From Gnetum montanum (taxonomy: Eukaryota > Streptophyta > Gnetopsida > Gnetales > Gnetaceae), in NCBI GenBank assembly GCA_015680685.1, contig MNCI01010412.1, positions 51,988 to 115,987 on the forward strand: a stretch of 64,000 bases of DNA, written 5' to 3'. The notes beneath the pieces were generated by a model. The model did not search any database. It had not been told where the DNA came from and saw only the letters and a program-made list of their open reading frames with translations. A program made the translations under genes and the position numbers. The stretch's first letter is position 1. Each line of letters begins with the position of its first letter. Of the stretch, positions 26,697-44,777 are shown piece after piece.

Positions 26697-27261
26697 TGAT
26701 GAACTGCAATATCGAGGCGATATTGGGTCCGCAATATTGGAGCCTACCATGTTATGTCAAATATTTGGTATCGAGACCTACCTCCTTGCCTATAAATAAG
26801 AGGCAGGTGCACTTGGTTTGGCACTAGATAGTTAGTCCCTTAGCCAAACTTTTTCCTTTTCTCCCTCCTAGAGTTAGAATTATTTCTACGTGCCCGCAGT
26901 AGGAGTCATAGAGTGAATAGATCTTTATTTGAGCATTGTGTACCTGAGCAGACCTTATGTACAGCAATAAAGAAAAACTTTATGATAAACCTTATAGCAT
27001 CTAGAATAGATTAATTAGTGTTAATTGATATTATTAAATGATTTCTTAGTTAATTATTTCTCTCTCTCTCACCCTACAACTCTCCTAAGTAAATACACTT
27101 AGTACAATCACTTTAAGCATGCGTGTAACACTTGGTAACCCAGTAACGATTAGTGTTTGGTAATCCTAGTAGTGTTGCACTAGTTCACGATGTATACGAC
27201 AAGTGAGATAAATTAGTCTCATATATGTATGGTTGAGCGTAGGGGTACCTTCTGCTCATCA
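26697..27261 (+). repeat. Element C 3' LTR, internally deleted
   Basis: Same sequence as 17765-18600 with many substitutions. TATAAAT at 26791-26797, AATAAA at 26966-26971. It lacks two pieces of the right part of the 5' LTR: between GACAAGTGAG and ATAAATTAGTC, and from there to the terminal TATGGTTGAG block. Confidence 0.92.
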
Positions 27262-27319
27262 ATAACTCAAACCCATTTTTGTTCACCCAAGGATGAGTTT
27301 TAACTCAATCATGAGGGTA
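27262..27319 (+). other. Residual 3' end of element B internal region with polypurine tract
   Basis: These 58 bp between the LTRs of C and B are the continuation of B. They contain AAGGATGAGTTTT and a worn polypurine tract ATGAGGGTA (27311-27319), matching CGAGGATGAATTTT...GGGGGTA before other family LTRs. They prove that C sits inside B rather than beside it. Confidence 0.85.
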
Positions 27320-28071
27320 TGATAGAACATCAACAACACAACTGCATGATGTAGGCATTGTCTATATAAATGCACATACCTCTTGCATTTATGGCACCTT
27401 TCAATCATTTCTTTAGTTGAAATCTTACAATTTCTTCCTATAGAGCAACATGGATTAAAGTGATTGTAGGACATTTTATTTGATTATACATGTACCTAGA
27501 CATATTTTCATGAATGGAAATAAAATTGAAATTTCTTCCATCCATTACAACACTTGATTAACTCTACTTTCCAATAATTTATTTTAAATGTAATTGACTT
27601 TCTTATGCTTAAGCATTCAAGATTATCACTTGTAATCAATGTGAGTATGACCACTTTAAGCATAATATATTAATACTTAGTATGGCCACATTAAGCATAA
27701 TATATTAATACTTAGTATGCCTAGTAGTAAATACTTGGCAACCCAATAGCATTAGCATAGGTTTAGGATGTGTACATAAGGTGGAAATAGATACTCCACA
27801 TTTAGGCTAGTTAGCTAATTAAGTAGTTAATTTAAATATTTAATCTTTATTTACTTAACCATTTCATCGAAAATAATAAAAAGTATAAAAATAAATCTCT
27901 TACATCTCAACCACACTTAACCATACATAGAGATTAATACAAGTGATTACATATTTCATCATCTAGGAATATTAGGCACTTACGTAAATAAATTCCATGG
28001 AATTTGACCAAATCGTGCATACAAACTAGTGATTCATATGGTTGGGTATAAGGAATACATGTTGCTCATCA
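27320..28071 (+). repeat. Element B 3' LTR
   Basis: Starts TGATAG and ends TCATCA. TATATAAA at 27363-27370, AATAAA at 27519-27524. Partner of 6641-7527 and followed by AACCT. A short local duplication, AAGCATAATATATTAATACTTAGTATG twice (about 27658-27719), is private to this copy; its core is AATATATTAATACTTAG. Confidence 0.9.
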
Positions 28072-28076
28072 AACCT

Positions 28077-28804
28077 TTTGCACATAATTAAGTTTGCCTA
28101 ATCGAATCATGATCCACCTTAATCAAATATCGAATACATGTAGCTAAGGTTTCAAAATGCTTAATTGGCCCAATTCAAGAGATAATATCCTTTTCATATT
28201 TTTCAAAAATTAATAGAAGATTTGATAATTCAACAAAACAAGGAACCCTTTGAAATTCAAGATATATTGGATTAAAAGAGGAAGTTCACTTCTGAATAAT
28301 TAATAAACCATGAGGATCATTGAAAAAAACCAATAAAAACCATCACCAAATCAACAAATTCTACCAATAAAAATGAGTTTGGCATTGCATGGACAACATC
28401 TAATTCTCAATCTTTCCAAACATAATTTAAATTCGACAACATCTAATCCTCAAACTTTTCAAACCTAATCTAAATGACTCACAAAACTTGAGGAATGAGG
28501 TAGATAACATAGAATTTGCATTAAAACATGCCTTTAGAATTTTCTTATAGTATTACATGTAATTCCAAATAGATTTGCTAGAGAAATAGCAGATCCCCTA
28601 AGAAAAGGGGATTTGCTAAAGATATATCAAATCCATCAATGAACCCTTAGAAATATCATTGATATTTTGTCTTGGCATAAAGGAATAAAAAATTACAAAG
28701 GTTAGAAACTTAGAAATCACTTGAAGGTGAAATTAAATATAACACTAAAATCTTCTCTACCATACATAACTTCCATTATTTTCTTGAGCATCTTTCTTTA
28801 AATC
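28077..28804. other. AT-rich intergenic DNA 3' of the glucosidase gene
   Basis: No ORF or known repeat seen. It lies between the right end of B and the probable poly(A) region of the glucosidase gene. Confidence 0.5.
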
Positions 28805-28847
28805 TTTATTATTATTTTTCTTCGGCATCTTTATTCAAATCTTTATT
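28805..28847 (-). terminator. Candidate poly(A) signals of the glucosidase gene
   Basis: On the minus strand AATAAA occurs at 28842-28847, 28830-28835 and 28805-28810, about 36-80 nt after the stop codon, within an imperfect direct repeat. The placement suits a short 3' UTR, but the cleavage site cannot be seen. Confidence 0.5.
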
Positions 28848-28883
28848 ATTATTTTTCTAAATATCTTAAGGAGATGTGTAGGC

Positions 28884-34753
<5,870 letters not shown>

Positions 34754-34875
34754 CTGAACACACGCTCTCTCGTTTTGTCGAAGTCAAATTGTTGATAGAA
34801 TGCTCAGACGGTAGGTTTTAAGCTGATAAAGGCTCCGAGTAACTTAATGATTTCGACGCTATTTAATCTACCTGG
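34754..34875 (-). promoter_or_regulatory. Proximal 5' flank of the glucosidase gene
   Basis: Only about 120 bp of unique sequence separate the start codon from a tandem-repeat array. A TATA-like GATTAAATAG (plus-strand complement about 34858-34868) is the only candidate, and it is weak. The transcription start cannot be fixed. Confidence 0.3.
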
Positions 34876-35342
34876 AATTAGCGAAGCCAACGAATTCTTG
34901 TAATCCAAAACAAGAAGCCAACGAATTCTTGTAATCCAAAACAAGGAGTTTCAAGATGAAGAAGAAAAACATAAAAAATGCGATTTTGTTTTTATTTTTC
35001 TTTCTTAAAATTAGCCAAGCCAACGAATTCTTGTAATCCAAAATAAGGAGTAATCCAAAACAAGGAGTTTCAAGAAGAGGAAAAACATAAAAAATGCAAT
35101 TTTGTTTTTATTTTTCTTTCTTAAAATTAGCAAAGCCAACGAATTCTTGTAATCCAAAATAAGGAGTAATCCAAAACAAGGAGTTTCAAGATGAAGAAGA
35201 AAAACATAAAAAATGCGATTTTGTTTTTATTTTTCTTTCTTAAAATAACGAATTCTTGTAATCCAAAATAAGGAGTAATCCAAAACAAGGAGTTTCAAGA
35301 AGAAGAAAAACATAAAAAAATGCTATTTTGTTTTTATTTTTC
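34876..35342. repeat. Tandem repeat array upstream of the glucosidase gene
   Basis: About 4.5 copies of a roughly 100-120-bp unit, starting near 34876 (partial), 34915, 35013, 35134 and 35246. Each has CCAACGAATTCTTGTAATCC (the last copy only from AACGAATTC), then CAAAACAAGGAGTTTCAAGA, an A-rich part and TTTTGTTTTTATTTTTCTTT. From the third copy on the ATAAGGAGTAATCCAAAA segment is doubled. Copies are very similar, so the expansion is recent relative to the nearby retroelements. It ends where element D begins. Confidence 0.9.
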
Positions 35343-35854
35343 CCCCAAGATAGGATAGCAATTCAGATGATGATGGTGGGTGTGATGTTTGCCAGTATGA
35401 ACATCCTAAGGGATGTTTTCCAATTGTATCACACTTGCAGGAATCTGGGGTGTATGCCTTATATCACAAAGGAAATTGCCCAAAAAATTCCCTTATCCAC
35501 AAGGCAATCCTCAGCAATTCCACCAACCATAGCAATACTATCCAAGTGGAACTCCTCTGCAACCCTATGAATTATACCAACAGTGGCAACAACCACAATT
35601 GTGGGCATTGCCATCTCCAAGATAGCAATACCCTTACCAGCAACCAGATCCTTATGGTTACTATGTTCAACAGCCTTCATCTCCAAGGGACTCCTCTAAT
35701 CATGTTGCTGCTTACCAACCTCACCACTACCCCTCCTGAAACATACCAATCATCCTATCCATGGAGGGATGCTACCTACTACCCTTATGTACCTCTTGTC
35801 CCTACACCTACTCCTCCACCTCCTACACAACTACCACCTACTTTGTCCATGTAG
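35343..35854 (+). pseudogene. Element D gag C-terminal fragment
   Basis: Reads through a clear zinc knuckle CDVCQYEHPKGC (near 35381-35416), spacing CX2CX3HX3C, followed by SHLQESGVYAL. After a frame change comes a Tyr/Pro/Gln-rich tail ending Met-TAG at 35852-35854. That stop is in frame with the protease start 240 bases downstream. Truncated at its left end. Confidence 0.85.
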
Positions 35855-38800
35855 GGTGAATTGCCTACATAACCACAGCAAAGGAACACTATAAGGGCAG
35901 TTAACCTACAATTGGTTAACCCATCTAGTGGGTTGGAACCATGAACAAAGAAAAGATCTTTCTTTTGACCTTGCAATCCAATAAAGCCCTAGGACACATC
36001 GGTGGTTGGTAACCCTACTCCTCCACCTTCCTCTATTTCCTCTCTATTTGAGTCCCCTTCAAACCAAAATCCTTCTTGAATCCATATTGTAATGCTGACA
36101 CATGTTGTATCCAATTGGATTTGAGCTGGTAACTTGCCCAGAAATTTAGTTGATCCCAAGAGTCCCCTAGTTTACTTGCAAATTGCTAGGAATGAGCCTT
36201 GTAAAGCTCTTCTTGACTCTGGTTCTAGTGTTAATTTGATCTTGCATGAGATGTACACAATGTGGAACCTTCCTTCTTTAAAGAAGAGCAACATCTAGTT
36301 TAAACTGGTGGACCAATCCATCACTATTCTGTTGGGACTAGTTGAGGATATCATCACCACCATTTTTGGGTGGTCGTATCTTGCTGATTTCCTAGTAATC
36401 AAAGTGCAAAACTGCAAGGAGGACTTTCCAATTATTATGGGAAGGGTGTGGCTAAGTACTATTGATGCTAAAATGGCCATTAGAGATCTTTCCTTAGAAA
36501 TATCAAAAGAAAATGAATTTGGAAATATCGATAAAAAGAGAGTTCCATGTATCACGTACAGCGATTCAGGGTGCCATTATGTGTAGAAGTTATGGTCAGT
36601 AAAGTAAACATCTATCTTTGCATGCAAGTAGTATGCACCAGAAGCTGATATCCAGAGATGTCTATATGTAGCAACCACAAAACAAGAGGGCACCCAGTGG
36701 CTAACAGTTGATGCTAGCAGTAGCACATTATGCATGGAACCTACTGAGAGCCTAATGTATGAATATGTTGCAAGTGTGGATAAACTTGAACAAGTTCATC
36801 ACCAACTCTTTGAAGTAGCAAATGATGATGTCAATTGGGGTGAGCTAGATATTCTTGATAATTTTAAATAAGAGCCCCTTGAATTGAAGATACTACAGAT
36901 TGGAATGGAGTACGTATTTTTGAAAAATGGAAGGCCGGTTATCATTAATGCCAAGCTTGCTGTAGAACAGAAGAAAAAGCTGATAAAAGTTATGAAAAAG
37001 TGGTCAGCAGCCTTTGCTTGATCATATTCTGAGTTCACTGGGATAGATCCAAGAATATGCCAGCACAGGATACACACCGACCCTGCCATCAAGCCAAAAC
37101 AACAAATGCAGTGCCATTTGAATCCTAAGGTAAAATAGATTATCAAAGAGAAGATTGAATAATTCCTCAAAGTTGGATTCATCTACCCCATCGCGGATAG
37201 TGAGTGGATTAATCCACTCATGATTATACCAAAGAAAGGAGACAAATGATGGGTGTGATTAATTTTTGGTTGCTTAACATGACAACTTTCAAGGATTATT
37301 TTCCATTTCCGTTCATCGACCAGGTGTTGGATACCATTTTAGGGAATAGATATTATAGCTTTCTTGATGGTTATAGTGGCTATAACCAAATTTAGATTGC
37401 ACCAGAGGACTAGGCAAAGATAACTTTCACAAGTCCTTGGGGGACTTTTGCTTACCATTAGATGTCATTTGGTCTATGTAATGCCCCAGCCACATTTTAA
37501 TGGTTAATTCTCAGCATTTTCCAACAATAGATTAGTAGTAGGGTAGAGGTTTTATGGATGATTTTTCTACCTATGGAGCTACATTCGAGCAAGCCCTAGA
37601 CCTTCTTGAGTAGGTGTTGAAGAGATGTGTCGAAACAAACCTCCAGCTAAATTGGCAAAAGAGTCATCTTATGGTCCAGGAAGGCATAGTATTGGGGCAT
37701 CACATCTCAAAAGTAGGAATCAAGGTGAACCCTAAAAAAATAAGGGTCATCCAATGAATAACTCATCAACCCAAAACAATCAAAGAAGTTCAGTCATTCC
37801 TTGGTCATACTGGCTACGATTGGCGATTCATTGAGAATTTTTTTAAAATCACCAAGCTGTTGGTAGAATTGACAAAGAAGGATGCATCATTCATCTAGAC
37901 CTCTGCATGTGAATCAGCATTTCAACAATTGAAGTAAAAGCTTATTGAAACCCCCATTCTTCAAGCACTAGTTTGGTCTAGACTATTTCATGTGATGAGC
38001 GATGCCTCGAATTATGCTTTGGGGGCAGTTCTTACACAGATGGATGATAAAAAACGTCCATATTACATTCACTGTCTAAGCTGAAGCATCACATATGCAC
38101 AGCTGAATTACACCACCATAGAAAAAGAGCTAATGGCAATGGTGTTCACCTTAGAGAAGTTTAGGCACTATGTGCTTGGCTATAAAGTGTTTGTGCACAT
38201 AGATCATGGTGCCATCAGATTTCTAATGAACAAACCGATGGTGAGCCCCCATGTCATATGGTGACTTGTGGTTTTTTAAGAATTCGATCTCACAATGGTA
38301 AATCATAAAGGTGTGAAGAATGTGGTCATGGATCACTTATCGTAACTAAGATGGGATGACAAGGAGAAAGAAAGCCCTTTACCTGATCAATTCCTTAACG
38401 AATCTCTCCTTGTAGATGTTATTAATGCACAAATGCCCGATGAACCAAAATGGTATGACACCATCCTCACTTATCTACTCAAGCAAGAATTGTTGTAAGG
38501 GCTAGACACTAGAAAGAAACAACAGTTTCTTCACCAAGTCAAATATTTCATGAAGATTAATGAAAACCTTTACAAGGTTTTCCCTGATGGCTTAGTACGT
38601 TGGTGTGTCCTTGATACAGATCAATGGTGTGTTCTCTAGGATGCTCACAAAGGTCCTTCTAGGGGCCATTATGCTAGGAGATGCATGGCCATAAAAATCC
38701 TCATGGCAGGGTATTATTGGCCAAAAATCTTTAGGGATGAACACCAATTTGTATGTACTTATGATCATTGCCAGAGGGATGGTGGAATGACAGCTCAAAT

Positions 38801-39746
38801 AGAGGGACAACAATAATGGATATAACCTCTCAAACCATTCGACATTTGGGACATTGATTTTATGGATCCCATTGCACCTTTATCAAATGAAAATGCATAT
38901 ATAATAGTCGTAGTTGACTATTGTACCAAGTGGGTAGAAGTAGCAACTGTCATTGACTGTACATCCACCACTACTACTCAGTTTGTACAACAAAACATCG
39001 TAAACAGGTTTGGTGTACCTTATGCATTAATTTCTGATAATGAAACTCATTTTACAGGTGCCACTTTTCGAAAGCTGATGCAATGCTTGAACATAAATTC
39101 ACAACACCATATCACCCCCTAAGCCAATGGCCAAGCTAAGGTCACTAATCTAGAGATTACAAAAATCTTAACATGTACCATTAGCAAATACCAAAGGGAT
39201 TGGAGCACTAAATTAAATAATGCCCTTCAGGCCTATCACTCCACATAGAAGCTTCCCATAGGTTATTCTCCCTATGATCTTGTGTACGAAAAACTACCAA
39301 CATTGCCTATCCAATCCAAGCTTTGTACCCTCTCTACAACCTGTGACCTTGACCTAGATCTAAGTCTAGCACAGAAATAATGATTAATGAGTCTCAACTT
39401 GTTGGATGAAAATTAGTTAATCGCCCTATCATCTAATGAGATGCATAAGGCATTCAATAAGAAATGTTATGACCTCAGCATAAGAAAAGTCAAGTTTCAA
39501 CTAGGAGACAAGGTTCTTTATTGGAATCCTACATATGTACCCCAACGAACCAAATTTCAAACATTGTGGGAAGGACCTTACATTATTGATGAGACTTTTC
39601 CATCTAGGGCCATGATCATCTACAAACCTAACAACCCAAACAAAAAACAACTAGTCAACATTCAACAAATAAAACCTTTCCATGAGCCCAAGCCAACCAA
39701 CTCAACAAACACCTCATTAGATGGACAACCACGCTCAATATTTTAG
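35855..39746 (+). pseudogene. Element D pol remnant (protease, RT, RNase H, integrase)
   Basis: The protease (about 36092-36586) has an intact DSGS active site, Asp at 36215-36217, and IMGRVWL. RT contains FMDD at 37551-37562, one base out of frame with its upstream part. RNase H spans about 37985-38345. Integrase is open at 38862-39122, with a VVDYCTKWVE segment and SDNETHF. The C-terminal module (39441-39746) is open, with GDKVLYWNP and EGPYII. Multiple stops (again often TAG) and frame shifts elsewhere make it inactive, but it is the best-preserved protease in the window. Confidence 0.9.
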
Positions 39747-41860
39747 ATCTCTCCCTTCCAACTTAGTCATGGGGGAGATGGCCACCCATACTAACACCTT
39801 AGGTAGCACCTTAGTTTTTAACCTTTTTGTTTTACACAATTTTGGTTTTACAACTTTTTTTTTCATCTTCTTTGTTTTACATATTTGTCTATTTAAGGTT
39901 ATTTGTTTTTCCTTTGTTAATATATTTAATATTTATTATCTACTCTTTTACTTTCTTTTATGGTTATGTTTGCTTGTGTTTGATATGTTTCTCTACTTTT
40001 TCTGCTAATAAGGTGGCAGGTACATTGGTAATGCACTACTTGATGATGGTATGCTTCATTTGTAATTTGATTGCTAATGTATGGTTTCTAACTTTGAATA
40101 TCGTTACTAATGATTGGGACATGGTTTCTTTTCATGTAATAGGCAGTGAGTCCACATCATCCGCCCATCCACATACTCTATGGTTTTCCTTACTTTGGAA
40201 GCATGTAGTCTCTTCTTCATTAATGCAACTTTAATAAATTGGTCACTTGTGTAGTTTCCAGAATTGGGAAGGAATCAAAGGTTTGAACAAAGTGTGGCTT
40301 CAAAGGGATGTGGTATTCTTTGTGCTTTTCTATTTTCCTGTGTGTAGGAGTGTTCTCGTAAGCTTCTCACCATTCTGCATCATTTCACAATAGGAAGTCA
40401 AATATGCCCTTGCATGGTGTGGTCCTCATCACAAATAAAAAAAAAAGATGAGGATTCAAAGAACATCCCTTGGACAAAATAAATGCAAAAAACACATGGG
40501 TCTTTGCATGGTGTGGTTCTCATTCAAAAAAACATGGGAATTCGAAGCACATCCCTTGGATAAAATAAATGGAAAAAACACATGGGTCTTTGCATGGTGT
40601 GGTTCCTATTCAAACAAAAAACATGGGAATTCAAAGCATACCCCTTAGACTAAATAAAAGAGCTACAAGCATTGGTTATGAGACTTGTCATGTCTCCTTT
40701 AACTAAGGCCCTTTCTCACTTCCTACCTTCACTCCAATTTGTAATGGTGGTTGTTTTGTAAGAGCATTCTTGTGTCTTAGGGGATGGACTTACCTTAAAA
40801 TGTCGATGCGAAGTCATTGAAAGTGGTTAATTTTGATCCAGACTGAGGAAGGAGCCTACCAAGTCAATTAATCATAAACTCCACAAGGGACTGTATGTGA
40901 CCATAATTAGAAACTCCATTTCACTTTCTCTATCATCCATCTATGCTTTTCATGCCTCACCTCACTACCAATTTCATGTTTTGATTCAATGTTCTGGTTT
41001 GATGTGTCAGGTTTCTCAGTTAGTTACTTTTGGGTTTTTGTACTTAACTTTTCATAACCATTAACCATCCATGGTGCCCACAGACTCTTTGGTTTGAAGT
41101 TATGCAAGGGCATAATAGGCCTGTGCCTGCTTTGGGGAGGACCCACTTGCAAATCTTTTAGTTTGGTTAAGTTAAGTTCTTTACCCTTAGACATTATTAC
41201 AATCAAATTCTTTTTATTTACCCCATCCATGTCATCCAATTGTATGCACCTTCAAAACTATTTGTAATGAACTCCTTTTTATTGTTGTGAATACCCTCTT
41301 TCTAGTATTTCTTATATCAAACTTTTTCTAAATTTTATGGATTGCTTCTCTTACTTAACCCATTTGTCAATCTTTCCACTAACAACATCAAGCAACCAAT
41401 CTATCACAATCACAACCTAGCTAGATAAAATCACTGACAAGAGAAGGTATTTAGCCATTATTTATTGTACTATATATACTAATCCTTGGTTTTCTTGTGA
41501 TTGCAGTGGGAAGCATGGATCAGAAGCGGGGCTTTCTTCACGAAGGAGGATGCAACCATATCACTCATGGGAGATTGTTCAAAACCACTGGATCTCTTCT
41601 ACCTATCCCTCATTCTTCTATTGCCAAGATGGGTTAGATGTCATTTGGATCCATTGGTGGTGTTCTTTCCTATTGTCATGAACACCCAATTTTTTACATA
41701 ATTGTAATATTGTATGCTCGAGCACGTCTGTATTTGTCTGTTTTCTCTATGTCACTCTACATGTCAGTCAAATAAGTCCATACCCCCTATTATATTTTGT
41801 AAAGGACTTGTTCTTCTTCTTCTATACTCAAGGACAAGTTTTTATTCAGTCATGGGGGTA
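39747..41860 (+). other. Element D 3' non-coding region and polypurine tract
   Basis: T-rich start, triplicated hairpin block (40411-40655), purine block TTTGGGGAGGACCCAC at 41131-41146, and CATGGGGGTA next to the LTR. No supported ORF. Confidence 0.75.
40411..40655 (+). repeat. Three tandem copies of the conserved hairpin in element D
   Basis: Hairpins at 40416-40469, 40510-40554 and 40596-40643, joined by near-identical linkers (AAATAAATG..AAAAACACATGGG). Upper stems: CCTCATC with GATGAGG; TTCTCAT with ATGGGAA; TTCCTAT with ATGGGAA, the last two with a G-U pair. The other elements have one copy. Confidence 0.8.
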
Positions 41861-42724
41861 TGATAAATCATGTTTTTCATCACTCCAATATTTGGGGTGG
41901 CCTTAGTATCAGGTACATGATATCGCAACCCAAGATGCAATATCGTACATTCTATATTGTAGGGTTACTCCTGGGTCTATAAATACAGCGCTTAGGCACA
42001 TAATTGGGAGTAAGTTTTGGTAGTCAAGTAGTGAAACTCTTGCAATTTTTCCATTTGAAAGTTAGAATATTTTTCAAGTGCCTGTAGCAGGATGTCTGCA
42101 TATGAACGGATCTTTATTCAAGCATTGATGTACCTGAGCATACCATTGTGTTGGCAATAAAGATGAGCTCTTTGATCCATTCCTTGCAACACTTGAGATT
42201 TTCTTTCCTATGCATTTATATTTCATGCAATTTACATTAATGTTATTTATGCAGTAATTAATTTTGATCAATCAAGAAAATCATTAAATTACACAAGCAT
42301 GACCTCTTCAAGCATATGTGTGACACTTGGTAGCTTAGAAAAGACTAGCGTTTGATAGCCTAATAGTGTTTGCACAACGTTCAAGATGTGTTTGAGAAGT
42401 GGAAATAGTTATTTTTGTTAGACTAGATTAGACTATATTTTACTTAGCAATTAATTGCTCTTACTATTAATCATTTTACTTTTATTCTTATTCTAGGTGA
42501 GTAATTCCATAGAAACACAGAATAATAAAAATCTTATGCCTCAGTCACACTTGATCATATAATTGCATTCCACAAGTGGGACTAAGAAGATAACGAACTA
42601 ACAACACACACACACTATTTAGCTCTAGTGCACTTACTAATTATAGTATGTAGAATTCGACTGGATTGCACGTGAATGCTTGTGATTGCTATGGTTGGGC
42701 ATAGGGGTACCTTGTCGCTCATCA
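41861..42724 (+). repeat. Element D 3' LTR
   Basis: TGATAA...TCATCA, 864 bp, preceded by the polypurine tract. TATAAAT at 41978-41984, AATAAA at 42156-42161. Its sequence around the TATA box (GGGTCTATAAATACAG) is closest to solo LTR F. Confidence 0.92.
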
Positions 42725-44599
42725 ACTAAGAAGCTTAGAAACCTATGAAGTGTTGTTAACTTAGTATATGAGATGATTTACAAGCGTTAAGATGAGTTCT
42801 AACCTTGCTAGTATCCCATACTCACCAAATAATGTTAACTTTCTAGGTTTTGAAAAACTTGCAAAAAGTGCCAATTCTAGAAGCCTAAAGTACCAAAACT
42901 AATGTCAATGAGTCCTACTAGTCCTAGGAAGTCATTGCACATGTCAAAATGAATTTTGGAAAATTATAAGATCCTAGAGATGATGATCCTAATGCTAACA
43001 TTGACAACACTTAGAAAAATTTTTGAATTCTTTCAGAAATTTCACAAAATTACCAAAATTAATGGCAAGAAGTTAGGATATGATCTTGAAAGATCCCCAA
43101 AGGCCTCCTAAGGTCAGAAACGTGTATTCCAAGGCTATTTTTGAGGCATTTCATGTTACAATATTAAAGAAAATCCAATTCAACATCCTATCACCTTCAA
43201 CACTTAGACAACTTTTGATTTAAAATTTTGACTTTGGAGCTTTTTTGAGGGTCACAGAAAATTAAGTCCATAAGCAATGTTATTAACCCATATGATACCT
43301 AGGGATCTTTGGAAGTAGAGAATGTGCCTTGTGGTATAATATTTAGGGATTTTAATGTTCAAAATTGTATGGAATGATGTTGACACCATACTTAGTCATA
43401 ATTCCTATTGAACTGAAAAAGTAAGTACAACATCTACTACTTGTGAGACCTTGGAGATACATTGAAGCATCCCATGGAGATACACTAAGATGAATTAATC
43501 CTTGATTCATCTACTCTTGAATATGAACCCTATGCTTTGTGAGGCCTTGGAGATGGGTTGGATTCTAAGCTTGAAAGAAATATCAAATTTAATGTTCTCC
43601 TTAAGGCATAAACTAAGAAGCTCCTTTCTTAAAATATCCATGAATTATTGAACTATTATAATTTCATTAACACTATTTTTCTATGTTTCACTTACTATCA
43701 TCATGTAACAATGATATTCCTTTCTTCATAAATACTTAAAATTCTTAGAAAATGCTAAGTTAATTTTTTTTTCTTTTCATCTTCTTTTATTCAATCTTAA
43801 CTTCTTTTTCATAAGGAGATTGAAGACTAGGGATTTTAGCATTTTAATCTAGACATCATCTAAACTTTATAAACCAATCCATTTCAATAATCACATTGTA
43901 CTCTAATTTTTATAACTATAAGATCAACAAGCTACTACTCTTCTTGAATCTCATGGGTCATGGATGGGAATACATTCTTAAATAACATCTCATGGAAATC
44001 CCCTAACTAACCCACTAAAGAAAAGACCAAAGATTTAGGCTTAAACTTTCTCTACTCTTTTTAACCATTGATAAGTTTCCCAACATGTCTATTACATAGT
44101 GGAATATCCCATAAGTTGAAAAGCTTTCTCAACTACTCTTAATCATTTTAATGATGCTACAATATCTTTTGCTCTATCAAAGGTGGAAGAACCTAAGCAT
44201 ATAAATTTTTTTATGAAATTTTGTTCAATAAGTCATTTTCCACCCTTAGATGGATTCTTAATGTTATTGCTTTTACCACTAGCTAAACTTGCTTGATTCT
44301 AATTTTTGAAGTGAACATTTCTCTAGTTAATTGTCTTAGGAGATCTGTATGTTTGTTTTTTCAAGGATCTTATTCCTTGAAAATGTTGTAGCTCTTTTAG
44401 GTGTCCTCTTTTGATAATCACAAGTTCATTAATTACTCATTAAATTTTTTAACTCTAATATCAACTTGTACCACCCATAACCTAGATCTAAGTTAGTAAA
44501 ATATTATGTAAAGGTAATGCCATGTGAAAATAAAATGTTAGAAAATAAATAGTAGGAATTAAAATAATGGCACAAGGGAATAAAAATCCAATAATCCTA
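42725..44599. other. AT-rich DNA without recognised genes
   Basis: No supported ORF, RNA gene or family LTR. A weak local direct repeat, TGTGAG(A/G)CCTTGGAGAT, occurs near 43443 and 43538. Probably old decayed repeats. Confidence 0.45.
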
Positions 44600-44772
44600 A
44601 GGATTAAAGAAAATAAAAAAGATCATCACCCAAAGCTACAATGCTCATCCCAGCATGCAAGATCCCAAGAGGATAGGTGAATGAGTGAAAGCCTAACCTC
44701 TTTGAGTGGTTGTGCCAAGGCTCAAACTCAAGTCTTTGACTTGAGAAATGAGCAATAGCCCTTAGTTTTAAA
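44600..44772 (-). repeat. SINE-like dispersed repeat next to the solo LTR
   Basis: On the minus strand GAGTTTGAGCCTTGGCA resembles a polymerase III B box of tRNA-derived SINEs. It is followed by GGTTAGGCTTT...GGGATGAGCATTG. The last part recurs on the minus strand at about 56868-56950. No A box is certain, so the assignment is tentative. Confidence 0.4.
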
Positions 44773-44777
44773 ATTAC

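Larger units (their letters stand above)
17765..27261 (+). mobile_element. Element C: complete Athila-like retrotransposon nested in B
   Basis: Both LTRs (17765-18600 and 26697-27261), a primer binding site, gag, pol, a non-coding region and a polypurine tract are present in order, 9.5 kb in all. The flanking pentamers GTAAT (17760-17764) and ATAAC (27262-27266) differ by two transitions, compatible with a decayed target-site duplication. It lies between the 3' ORF and the polypurine tract of B, so it inserted after B. There is no extra 3' ORF. The right LTR is about 270 bp shorter through internal deletions. Confidence 0.93.
6641..28071 (+). mobile_element. Element B: Athila-like retrotransposon, interrupted by element C
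   Basis: Left LTR 6641-7527 and right LTR 27320-28071 are recognisably the same sequence. The pentamer AACCT occurs immediately outside both ends (6636-6640 and 28072-28076), a perfect target-site duplication, so the two LTRs belong to one insertion. Without the nested element C (17765-27261) it would be about 11.9 kb. Order: LTR, primer binding site, gag, pol (integrase C-terminus deleted), non-coding region with hairpin, extra 3' ORF, polypurine tract, LTR. The coding parts are thoroughly broken, so it is an old, inactive copy. Confidence 0.92.
35343..42724 (+). mobile_element. Element D: 5'-truncated Athila-like retrotransposon
   Basis: Begins abruptly in the last part of gag directly after the tandem array, then continues through pol, non-coding region, polypurine tract (41851-41860) and 3' LTR (41861-42724). 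The 5' LTR and most of gag are absent, so the target site cannot be checked. It has no extra 3' ORF and so belongs with A and C. Confidence 0.9.

Noticed and set aside
40448-40648. 66-codon repetitive ORF
   Set aside because: A by-product of the triplicated non-coding hairpin block; not seen in the other elements.
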